Source: LC029 sp036676475
Lineage (GTDB): Bacteria; Bacillota; Bacilli; Aneurinibacillales; RAOX-1
NCBI GenBank assembly: GCA_036676475.1
Contig: JAKFCU010000036.1
Span: 1-64,000, forward strand
Direction: 5' to 3'
DNA: 64,000 bases
Below are positions 39,665 through 47,061 of the stretch, piece after piece. The notes under the pieces are model-generated. The model searched no databases. It was not told the origin of the DNA and saw nothing but the letters and a program-made list of their open reading frames with translations. A program made the position numbers and the translations under genes. How positions within the stretch are numbered: the first letter of the stretch is position 1; each line of letters begins with the position of its first letter.

Positions 39665-40377
39665 AATCCAGTAAAGCCACCGTAGATGGAAATCAGCCAA
39701 ATGGTGATATCAGTCATCTTGTCTGTATAGAGAAGAATACCCAATAACACCATGATGGCTCCTCCAACCTTCATCAGTTTTTCAGAATGACGAAGAATCC
39801 ATCGTGTACGGCCGATAAAAAAGGACATGATGATGAATGGAAGAGCGAATCCCAGGGTATAAGAAAAAATGAGCGGGATTCCTTGGCCAGGATTACTAGC
39901 GCTGACAGCGAGAACCGCTGTTAGAATCGGACCTACACAGGGAGTCCATCCGGCTGCAAAGGAAATACCGACCAGAACAGAGCCGATATATCCAGCAGGT
40001 TTATTGGCTAACTCCAACCGCTTTTCTTTCATAAATAGAGTAGGTTTAAACCAACCAAGCATGAATAAACCCATAACAAAGATCAAAATCCCGCCTAATT
40101 GGCGAATTAAATCCTGATGTTGTTTAAATAAGGAGCCGATAAAAGTCGCCGCTAAACCCAAAGAGATAAAAATGATGGAAAATCCAATAACAAAGAAAAT
40201 CGTATGAATCATGGCCTGTCTAAGAACAAGGGAGCGGTCTCCCTTCAATTCTGATACCGAAATCCCTGTTATATAGGAAATGTAAGAGGGATATAAAGGT
40301 AAACAGCAAGGTGAAATGAAGGATAAAAAACCCGCCCCAAATGCAAGCCAAATGGTAGGGTCCATTGCTGTATTCAA
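39661..40377 (-). CDS. ccdA: CcdA-family cytochrome c biogenesis / thiol-electron transporter
   Basis: 238 residues with six membrane helices. The conserved redox Cys lie in SFISPCCLPLYPSY and AGWTPCVGPIL. CcdA moves electrons from cytosolic thioredoxin to outside thiol enzymes such as the ResA-like protein encoded next. The start is TTG 40377 after GGAGTGAC; ATG 40365 is also possible. Confidence 0.93.
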   Translation of the reverse strand: MNTAMDPTIWLAFGAGFLSFISPCCLPLYPSYISYITGISVSELKGDRSLVLRQAMIHTIFFVIGFSIIFISLGLAATFIGSLFKQHQDLIRQLGGILIFVMGLFMLGWFKPTLFMKEKRLELANKPAGYIGSVLVGISFAAGWTPCVGPILTAVLAVSASNPGQGIPLIFSYTLGFALPFIIMSFFIGRTRWILRHSEKLMKVGGAIMVLLGILLYTDKMTDITIWLISIYGGFTGF

Positions 40378-40546
40378 AAAAATGTCACTCCTTTACAGCT
40401 AAATTGATTCATTTCAACATTCTATCATGAAAGGGAAGGAATCGGAAAGAATTATGAGCTGTGAATGTTTATATAGATATAAGAAGAAGTGACAGAGCTA
40501 AGAACAATAGATAAAATTGTTCCACGAGTAGCAATATTATTCTACG

Positions 40547-41272
40547 TTATTCTACAAATTTTCTTACCCTCTCAGGGTACAATGTGACCATTCCATCTAC
40601 TCCGCTTTCTACTGCTCGAACAATTTCTCTCCATTGATTAACGTTATAGGGACAGACAAGGAGCCCGGAATGTCTGCAGTTCTGAACAAAATGAGGATTT
40701 ATGGCATCAATGGGTGGTTGAATGACCTTGGCTCCAAATTCATGAGCCATGACCCAAGGGTCTGCCAATTTGCCAAAATAGAGGAGTCCTGTCGAAATGC
40801 GCGATTCAATAGAATGGATAAGTTTTATGCTTTCAGGATTAAAAGAGGAAAGAATGACACGTTGGAGGAAATCATACTTTTTAATTAAACGGATAATTTC
40901 TTTTTCAATATTATCGTAACGAATGAGTACATTTTTTATTTCTATATTGAGTAAGACCGGATAAGACTGTGCTTTTTCAAAAACTTCTTCTAGGGTAGGA
41001 ACTTTAAAGTGAGAGTATCGAGAATCAAACCAGGAGCCAGCACTCAGCTCTTTTATTTCCTTCAACGTATAATTTTTGACAAGGCCCTTTCCGGTAGTCG
41101 TTCGGTTCAAATGTTCATCATGGACAACGACAGGATAACCGTCTTTTGTTAAATGTACGTCAAGTTCCAGCCCGTTGGCTCCTCGCCTAATGGCTTCTCT
41201 AAAGGCAGGCAGCGTGTTTTCGGGATAGATGTGTGAGGCACCCCTATGAGCAAAGATCATGAGTGATTTCAT
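40547..41272 (-). CDS. Glycerophosphodiester phosphodiesterase
   Basis: 241 residues. The GDPD signature FAHRGASHIYPENTLPAFREAI, LELDVHLTKDGYPVVVHDEHLNRTT, and IEIK later place it in the family. It lacks a signal peptide, so it is a cytosolic UgpQ-like enzyme. It releases glycerol-3-phosphate from lipid-derived diesters. No operon partner is visible. Confidence 0.94.
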   Translation of the reverse strand: MKSLMIFAHRGASHIYPENTLPAFREAIRRGANGLELDVHLTKDGYPVVVHDEHLNRTTTGKGLVKNYTLKEIKELSAGSWFDSRYSHFKVPTLEEVFEKAQSYPVLLNIEIKNVLIRYDNIEKEIIRLIKKYDFLQRVILSSFNPESIKLIHSIESRISTGLLYFGKLADPWVMAHEFGAKVIQPPIDAINPHFVQNCRHSGLLVCPYNVNQWREIVRAVESGVDGMVTLYPERVRKFVE

Positions 41273-41433
41273 GATAGTCTCCCACCTGTTTATTTTTGGT
41301 TCCTTTACATCTTATGCTTTCATTTGTTCGGTATGTCTTAAGAATGGGAGGATAACAGGTTAGGCATATTTTATTTACTTATCGCCATTCTAATAGGGAA
41401 GAGTGTCCACTTTTACCTGAGGAGGGCTTTTAG

Positions 41434-41679
41434 ATGAAACCACAATTAATGAGAAGGTCGGATTTTTTTGGAAGTAAAGGGATTGTTGCTCAAAGTGATC
41501 TTGGTGCCTATGTGGTACGGGATGGAAATGAATATCAATTAGGTGTGGAATTGGATGTAGATACCGTTGTTTATTTGGATAGGACCAAGGATAATGATCA
41601 AATCCAGCTGATGCTCGATCAAGCTGTGTTTGATATTGGAAGTATCCGTGAACGTTTTCAGGATTGTTATCCAGAATAA
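41434..41679 (+). CDS. Small protein of unknown function upstream of the Sec peroxiredoxin
   Basis: 81 residues with SD GAGGAGGG. The sequence is mixed alpha/beta (SDLGAYVVRDGNEYQLGVELDVDTVVYL) with a helical C-terminus. It has no recognised domain or membrane segment and one Cys near the C-terminus. It lies 165 bases before the peroxiredoxin gene in the same direction. Confidence 0.65.
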   Translation: MKPQLMRRSDFFGSKGIVAQSDLGAYVVRDGNEYQLGVELDVDTVVYLDRTKDNDQIQLMLDQAVFDIGSIRERFQDCYPE

Positions 41680-41844
41680 GGGACAAATAGGGATTTGGAA
41701 GGGTCCTTATTATTTTTAAACATAAGTTTTTATTATAACATTAATAAGTAAAAAAACACAAGGAGAATGTGCTGTTCCCTTTGTAAAATATGGAACAAGT
41801 TGTTATACTAATTATGATCTTAATTATAGAAGGAGGGAATGAAT

Positions 41845-42345
41845 ATGCCAAAAGGTGCAACTCAAACAAACACCTTAAAAGTTGGGGACAAAGCTCCTGA
41901 CTTTACCCTTAAGGCTCACGGTAATCGTACGATTACACTTAGCGATTATGTAGGCAAGAAAAATGTATTTATCGCATTCTATCCTCTAGATTGGACCCCT
42001 GTCTGAGGAGCGCAGATGCCTTCTTACGAGGATGATTTATCCAAGTTTGAAGAGCTAGATACCCAGGTTCTGGGTATTAGTGTTGATTCCATTCCTAGCC
42101 ATGAAGCATGGCAAAAATCCATTGGTGGAATTTCTTATCCACTAGTTTCCGACTTCTATCCTCATGGATCTGTTGCTGAAAGCTTTGGAGTCCTTCGTTC
42201 TAATCCGAATGAGCCAGCTTACGGGGCTTCTGAACGTTCTCTTTTCATTATTGATAAAGAGGGAATCGTTCAGTTCATCGATGTTCATCCAATCGGAGAA
42301 CAACCGGATAACGAAGAATTATTCGAGATCTTGAGAAAACTTTAG
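41845..42345 (+). CDS. Peroxiredoxin with in-frame TGA (predicted selenocysteine at residue 54)
   Basis: AAGGAGGG lies eight bases before ATG 41845. Codon 54 is TGA (42004-42006), exactly where AhpC/TSA enzymes have the peroxidatic Cys: FYPLDWTPV-Sec-GAQMPSYEDD. The Thr three residues before and an Arg in ASERSLFII complete the usual active site. The read-through protein is 166 residues, and no Cys codon occurs anywhere, so Sec would be the only thiol-type residue (1-Sec peroxiredoxin). Both flanks are full-length and undamaged. The next gene also has a Sec-type TGA 25 bases downstream. Confidence 0.9.
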
Positions 42346-42370
42346 GATTGGGGGTCTAGGGTAGCTGCTT

Positions 42371-43075
42371 ATGGAGATGTCCAGAAAAGCCATTCCATAC
42401 ACACCTAATACCAAAAGTCTCAAGGAAATAACGATGATGATCGTTTCCACTTCAGGTGTTCATCTGATGGAGCAAGAACCGTTTAACACGGATACGGCTC
42501 AAGGAGACGCTACCTATAGAGTGATCCCAGGTGATGTACAATCTTCTGATTTAACCGTTACACATGCTGCACCGAAAGAGCATTACGATACGGATGCACC
42601 AAAAGGAGACATTAATTGTGTCTTTCCTATTGATCGGCTGCGTGAACTGGAAGCAGAAGGAGTCATCGGTGGATTAGCTGAAAAGCATATGACCATGATG
42701 GGATATGCAATGAGATTAAAACATATCAATGAGGTGACCATACCTGCCTTAGTCAAAGAAGTCGTTCGTTCAAAAGCAGACGCCGTTCTTTTAACAGCAG
42801 GCTGACCCCTGTGTCATCGCACTGTAGTTACAGTGCAACGTGCTATTGAGGCTCAAGGTATACCTACTACATTGATTACCTTAGATGTAGAACAATCCAG
42901 TTTAATGAGACCTCCAAGAGCCATCCATCCCATGGGCTTTACTTTTGGTCATTCCTTGGGCAAACCCCAAGATAAGGAAACCCAAAGAAAAGTTCTGATG
43001 GCTGCGCTAGAGCAATTAACTATAAAACAAGAACCGGGGCAAATTCATCAGTTGGATTTCCCTACCTATAAATAA
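42371..43075 (+). CDS. GrdB-like glycine/sarcosine/betaine reductase family selenoprotein (Sec at residue 145)
   Basis: A TGA at 42803-42805 interrupts an otherwise continuous frame. Read through, the protein is 234 residues with LLTAG-Sec-PLCHRTVVTVQRAIEAQG. The UxxC motif matches the stand-alone GrdB-like selenoprotein family, as do VSTSGVHL, KGDINCVFPIDRLRELEAEGVIGGLAEKHMTMMGY and MGFTFGHSLG. The perfect hairpin GCACTGTA/TACAGTGC starts 13 bases after the TGA. GrdA and GrdC are absent, so this is not the classic glycine reductase. It is likely a thiol/selenol reductase of unknown substrate, co-transcribed with the Sec peroxiredoxin. Confidence 0.9.
42819..42836 (+). promoter_or_regulatory. 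Candidate bacterial SECIS hairpin of the GrdB-like gene
   Basis: GCACTGTA-GT-TACAGTGC is a perfect eight-pair inverted repeat (six pairs if a four- to six-base loop forms). It lies 13 bases downstream of the TGA, where SelB-binding hairpins sit. Confidence 0.6.
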
Positions 43076-43076
43076 G

Positions 43077-43112
43077 AAAAGGAATGTCCTGATCAAGGAC
43101 ATTCCTTTTTTG
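43077..43112 (+). terminator. Terminator after the two selenoprotein genes
   Basis: AAAAGGAATGTCCT pairs with AGGACATTCCTTTT around GATCA. A T run follows. Confidence 0.92.
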
Positions 43113-43165
43113 CACTTATGGGAATGTATTATACGCATAAGGGTGCGTCAATAGCTTTCTTAAAT
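43113..43165 (+). repeat. Interspersed palindromic repeat, one diverged copy
   Basis: It contains GTATTATACGCATAAGG and ATAGCTTTCTTA, directly after a terminator. Confidence 0.8.
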
Positions 43166-43288
43166 TTATGCTGCCGTGATACACTGCATGTTGATTCCGT
43201 GTATATGATAATTTTTTCCGCAAAATTGAACTCCTCCATGAATAGTTTACCAAAAAATGCAAAACATAACAGCAGGAGGTGTTTAATA

Positions 43289-44485
43289 ATGAATAATTAC
43301 TCTCAAGGAATTAACCCACAACAAGTACGTCAAGACATTCAGCAAGATTTATATGGGGCACAAAACCGAAATTACACGGCAGGTGCTGGGGCAATGTTAC
43401 AAACAGGATTCTCACAAACTAATCCACAACAGGTAAGGCAGAACATTGCCCAGGAGGGAGGATATGGTTTTACCGCTTCAGCCAATGTATCTCCTACGTC
43501 AATGCTTGGTGGAGCAGGTGCGATGTTCCAACCCAGTTTTTCAAATACCAATACCCAGCAAGTGAGACAAGACATTGCGCGGGAAGGTGGGTATGGTGGG
43601 GGAGCGACGACAGGTTATGGTCTATCGAATAACACGAATGTCGGTACATATTATGCAAGTTCAGGGTCGATGTTCCAACCAGGCTTTGCGAATACCAATT
43701 CTCAGCAAGTGAGACAAGACATTGCTCAAGGAAGCGGCTATGGCATGAACCAATTCACTGGGTACAGCCAAGGATCCGGTTCGAATCAACTGGGTAGTTA
43801 TAACCAAGGAGCAGGTGCGATGTTCCAGCCTGGATTCTCTAATAGCAATATCCAGCAAGTGAGACAAGACATTGCACAACAAGGCGGCTATGGCGTGAGT
43901 CAATGGGGTGGATACAGCCAAGGAGCAGGCGCGATGTTACAACCAGGTTTTTCCAATACAAATACCCAGCAAGTGCAGCAAGATATTGCTCGAGAAAGCG
44001 GTTATGGACAATCCGCTACATCAAATGTTCCACAATACGGATTAGGTGTGCTGTTCCAGCCTGGATTCTCTAATAGCAATACCCAGCAAGTGAGACAAGA
44101 CATTGCACAACAAAGCGGCTACGGTATGAGTCAATTGGGTGGATACAGCCAAGGATCAGGTTCCACCATGTTCCAACCGGGATTTGCCAATACAAATGTC
44201 CAGCAAGTGCAGCAAGATATTGCTCGAGAAAGTGGTTATGGACAATCTTATACATCAAATGTTGGACAATACGGAGCGGGTTCGATGTTCCAATCTGGCT
44301 TTGCTAATACCAACCCACAAGAGGTAAGGCAGGATATTGCTCGCGAAGGCGGCTATGGCATGAGTCAAATGAACAGCTTTGGACAAGGGTCTGGTTCCAT
44401 GATACAGCCTGGATTTTCCAATACCAATGCACAACAAGTCAGACAAGACATTGCTCGAGAAAGCGGATATGGTCAAATTCAATAA
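43289..44485 (+). CDS. Ten-repeat protein related to gamma-type SASPs
   Basis: 398 residues from ATG 43289 (AGGAGGTG upstream); the frame is open further upstream through a repeat, without an SD. Ten units of 35-50 residues follow the pattern (S/A)N(T/S)NxQQVRQDIAxxxGYG, then a Gly/Ser/Gln/Tyr-rich spacer, then GxMFQPGF. The QQVRQ core preceded by F-S/A-x-T-N recalls the FASETNAQQVRQQN unit of gamma SASPs, and the true gamma-SASP at 24084 has VRQQN units too. There is no Cys, Lys is nearly absent, and there is no signal peptide. It could be a spore storage or coat-associated protein; the role is inferred. Confidence 0.8.
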   Translation: MNNYSQGINPQQVRQDIQQDLYGAQNRNYTAGAGAMLQTGFSQTNPQQVRQNIAQEGGYGFTASANVSPTSMLGGAGAMFQPSFSNTNTQQVRQDIAREGGYGGGATTGYGLSNNTNVGTYYASSGSMFQPGFANTNSQQVRQDIAQGSGYGMNQFTGYSQGSGSNQLGSYNQGAGAMFQPGFSNSNIQQVRQDIAQQGGYGVSQWGGYSQGAGAMLQPGFSNTNTQQVQQDIARESGYGQSATSNVPQYGLGVLFQPGFSNSNTQQVRQDIAQQSGYGMSQLGGYSQGSGSTMFQPGFANTNVQQVQQDIARESGYGQSYTSNVGQYGAGSMFQSGFANTNPQEVRQDIAREGGYGMSQMNSFGQGSGSMIQPGFSNTNAQQVRQDIARESGYGQIQ

Positions 44486-44524
44486 GAGAGGATGACCTTA
44501 AAGGTCATCCTGCTTAGGAGCTGT

Positions 44525-44559
44525 TAAAATAACCGGAGAATCTCTCCGGTTATTTTACT
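44525..44559. terminator. Bidirectional terminator between the repeat protein and the MFS gene
   Basis: AAAATAACCGGAGA pairs with TCTCCGGTTATTTT. A second hairpin without a T run, AGGATGACC/GGTCATCCT, lies just before it (44489-44511). Confidence 0.9.
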
Positions 44560-44585
44560 ACGGTTTTAAGAAAGTATAAACAACT

Positions 44586-45848
44586 CTATTTAGCCGGAAC
44601 CCTCTGAAATAAGCTTGCGTGCTTCCCTTCATTCGATTTATCTGAAGTCTTTGTTTTTCCTTTATTACTGGGTTTAATGAAAAACAGGGTCAGAAGAAAG
44701 GAGAAAACAGCAAGGCCTGCAACTGAGAAAAATAAAGTCCTATGGGAAATTCCCATCAGCCATCCAAAAATAGGCGGTCCAATAGCTACCCCAAGAAATC
44801 GTAAGCTGTTATACAGGGAGGTAATCATACCTCTTTCTGATTTTGAAACAGCTCCGGTGATTAAAGTATTCAAACATGGTAATAACAGTCCTGTCCCAAT
44901 ACTGCCAATAGTCAATAAGCCAACCATTAAGTAAATTTGTTTAAAGAAAGCAACGCTAACCATGCTTACAGTAAGAAATAACAGGCCAGTGAGCATCAGT
45001 TTTCTCATGAGTGGTTTATCTTGTTTAATTTTACTGCCGGTTATGTAAGAAGTTGTAACCATACCCATGAGTGGGATAGCAAGAATGAGCCCTTTTATAA
45101 TCCCATCCACTTTAAACCTCGATTCCAATATATCAGACAAATAGAAAAGAACACCAAACAATATAAATAGACCTGTAGAACCAACAAAAAAAGCGGGTAG
45201 TAACCAACTCCCTTGCTGTTTGAAAACTTGTTTTAAATCTGAAAGGTATTGCTTAAGCGGTTTAGGCTGACTGGGTTTCTTTTCTTTGATTAAGAACCAA
45301 ACGGCAACGGCTGTTAAAAAGCAAAGTACGGGAAAGGCAAAAAAGACAGCATACCAAGTAAGAAGAGCGATAAGTGAACCAAGAACAGGGGAAAGAACTT
45401 TTCCTAATCCATTCGTTGCTTCAATGGTGCCTAGCGCTTTTGATTCTTTGGCTCCTGAATAAATATCTCCAATCAGAGCCATTGCGATCGGGGATGTTCC
45501 TGCAGCTCCAATTCCTTGGATGATTCTTGCAATCAGTATGATGTTGTAGGCATCATCCATCAACCAGGCTGCTAGTCCAGCCATAATGCCGCCTAAACCA
45601 TAAAGAATCAGAGCAGGCACGATAATGACCTTTCGGCCAAAGCGATCAGATAAATATCCAACAAAAGGAATGATGAGACCTGCCGCAAACGAGAAGGCAG
45701 TAATAATTAAACTGACTTGAAACTGGCTTAAATTTAGTTCTTTTTCCATTGTGGGTAAAACGGGAACAATCATGGAATTCCCTAATACCATGACAAGAGG
45801 GATAGAAGCCAAAGTGGCTAGCTCAAAGGGGGATCCCGATTTAGACAT
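44586..45848 (-). CDS. MFS transporter (drug/proton antiporter type)
   Basis: 420 residues from ATG at 45848 (GGGAGTTGAG upstream), with 12 predicted membrane helices. Motif A is GYLSDRFGRKVI, and motif C-like RIIQGIGAAGTSPIAMALIGDIY is present, as in TetA(L)/Blt-type exporters. The C-terminus is a basic tail. The substrate cannot be told. Confidence 0.9.
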   Translation of the reverse strand: MSKSGSPFELATLASIPLVMVLGNSMIVPVLPTMEKELNLSQFQVSLIITAFSFAAGLIIPFVGYLSDRFGRKVIIVPALILYGLGGIMAGLAAWLMDDAYNIILIARIIQGIGAAGTSPIAMALIGDIYSGAKESKALGTIEATNGLGKVLSPVLGSLIALLTWYAVFFAFPVLCFLTAVAVWFLIKEKKPSQPKPLKQYLSDLKQVFKQQGSWLLPAFFVGSTGLFILFGVLFYLSDILESRFKVDGIIKGLILAIPLMGMVTTSYITGSKIKQDKPLMRKLMLTGLLFLTVSMVSVAFFKQIYLMVGLLTIGSIGTGLLLPCLNTLITGAVSKSERGMITSLYNSLRFLGVAIGPPIFGWLMGISHRTLFFSVAGLAVFSFLLTLFFIKPSNKGKTKTSDKSNEGKHASLFQRVPAK

Positions 45849-45944
45849 TATCTCAACTCCCAACATGAATTTACTATTATAGTGTGCCATTTCATCATCT
45901 ATCTTTTTCAGTTAAATTATGGGAAGATGATGATAAGGCAGCTT

Positions 45945-46008
45945 GGAGGCAACAAGGTGTATTCAGGAAGTGAATTGACTTAGCCGGAATGCCAAGAGAT
46001 GATGGAGG
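45945..46008 (+). promoter_or_regulatory. Possible leader RNA element before the lipoprotein gene
   Basis: GCAACAAGGTGTATTC ... CCGGAATGCCAAGAGATGATGG, with GTATTC pairing GAATGC. It is similar to 63765-63829 in sequence and position just before an SD. Confidence 0.35.
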
Positions 46009-46016
46009 AGAAGGAG

Positions 46017-46520
46017 ATGTATAAGAAAAAGCTAATTATGTATTTGTGTTTGAGTTTGTGGGCGATTTCAGGTTGTCAGCAAGTCAAACAAACTACCATA
46101 CAGTCCAAAGAAGCAAATGAAACAATAGAAGCAAGCCAGAATCAAGAAGTACTCACCGAAGAGGAAAAATACAAAAATCTATTTTTGCAACAATTAGAAA
46201 TAGGGATGACAGAAGAGAAAATTCGGAGTTTATTCGGAACACAGTTTACTTTAGTAGAGAATACCATGGAGGGAAATGAAACCTGGAGATTTGACTTGGG
46301 GACAAGCTCAGACTATCAATTTCAGGATCAGGGGATTGATCAGGTGGATATTGAGGGGTTAAAATCTAGCAAAGTTAAGCTGCAGCTTTTTATTGATTGG
46401 AATGATCGAGGATTGGTCCAATCAGCGGCGCTTTTCTTGGTGGAACCGGAACAAATGGAGCTATATGAGTACCATCTCGAGCCTGAGGGAACAAGAGAAG
46501 AGAAAAAAAGTCCATTGTAA
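46017..46520 (+). CDS. Putative lipoprotein of unknown function
   Basis: 167 residues from ATG 46017 (GGAGG eight bases before). A lipoprotein signal LCLSLWAISGC gives lipid-modified Cys at about residue 20. A Gln/Glu-rich linker is followed by a domain with LEIGMTEEKIRSLFGTQFTLVENTMEGNETWRFDLG, which resembles the SmpA/BLIP-like fold of small outer-surface lipoproteins. The leader contains an element also seen before the RNase J gene. Confidence 0.75.
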   Translation: MYKKKLIMYLCLSLWAISGCQQVKQTTIQSKEANETIEASQNQEVLTEEEKYKNLFLQQLEIGMTEEKIRSLFGTQFTLVENTMEGNETWRFDLGTSSDYQFQDQGIDQVDIEGLKSSKVKLQLFIDWNDRGLVQSAALFLVEPEQMELYEYHLEPEGTREEKKSPL

Positions 46521-46650
46521 TCAGTAGGTAAACGAAGTGATTTCAACAAAAACTCGACAGATTACTCCAATTTTCTTTCCTATTTCTCAAACATATGATA
46601 TGTTATATATATACTAACAAGGTTTTGTTAGGTGAGAGTTAATTGTATTT

Positions 46651-46683
46651 AAGGCTATCCCTATTGGGATAGCCCTTTTTTTA
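46651..46683 (+). terminator. Terminator downstream of the lipoprotein gene
   Basis: AAGGCTATCCC pairs with GGGATAGCC(C)TT around TATT. TTTTTTT follows. A second hairpin, CTAACAA/TTGTTAG, lies at about 46613-46630. Confidence 0.88.
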
Positions 46684-46684
46684 C

Positions 46685-46725
46685 ACCTAACGGCATAAGG
46701 CTACGCAAGTAGCTTTTATGCCTAG
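46685..46725 (+). repeat. Interspersed palindromic repeat, partial copy
   Basis: Only GCATAAGGCTACGCAAGTAGCTTT is kept of the unit; the left GAAAGTATTATAC part is missing. Confidence 0.65.
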
Positions 46726-46732
46726 AAAAAGT

Positions 46733-46909
46733 TTATTTCTTTTTCAAGTTCTTTTTTCTAGCATCAAAGATATTGTCCCTACAAGCTAAGCAATCTCGAA
46801 AACAACGTGCTGCATTTCTGCCGAAGAATAAGGTATTACATACATTTGCACAATATCTCCTACAGCTACCAAATAACTGACTAGTTTTAGTATAGTTTTT
46901 ATAATTCAT
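46733..46909 (-). CDS. Small Cys-rich protein of unknown function
   Basis: 58 residues from ATG at 46909 (AAAGGAGG upstream). Six Cys are arranged CxxxCxxxC ... CxxxCxxC (CRRYCANVC, CFRDCLACRD) within a basic protein. The spacing suggests metal binding or a small helical bundle with disulfides, as in DUF326-like copper-binding proteins, but no family match is claimed. Confidence 0.6.
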   Translation of the reverse strand: MNYKNYTKTSQLFGSCRRYCANVCNTLFFGRNAARCFRDCLACRDNIFDARKKNLKKK

Positions 46910-47004
46910 TATCCATGCCTCCTTTCGCTTTATTGATAGTATATTTATAGAACGCAAAAGGGACAGGGCGTTTGGACAATGAAATAGTAGAAAGGGCTAT
47001 AATC

Positions 47005-47061
47005 GCTATCTTAACGGAAAGTATTATACGCATATATGGCTAAAGCCAGTAGCCTTCTTAT
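47005..47061 (+). repeat. Interspersed palindromic repeat, one copy
   Basis: GGAAAGTATTATACGCATA, GGCTAAAGCC and GTAGCCTTCTTA. It abuts the 3' end of the pyruvate oxidase gene on the other strand. Confidence 0.85.

Noticed and set aside
42004..42035. A confident SECIS call in the peroxiredoxin gene
   Set aside because: Only a weak GAGG/CTTC stem with bulges is visible after the TGA; folding software is needed.
43372..44482. Several minus-strand frames opposite the ten-repeat gene
   Set aside because: They are mirror frames of a repetitive plus-strand gene that has a good SD and recognisable repeats.
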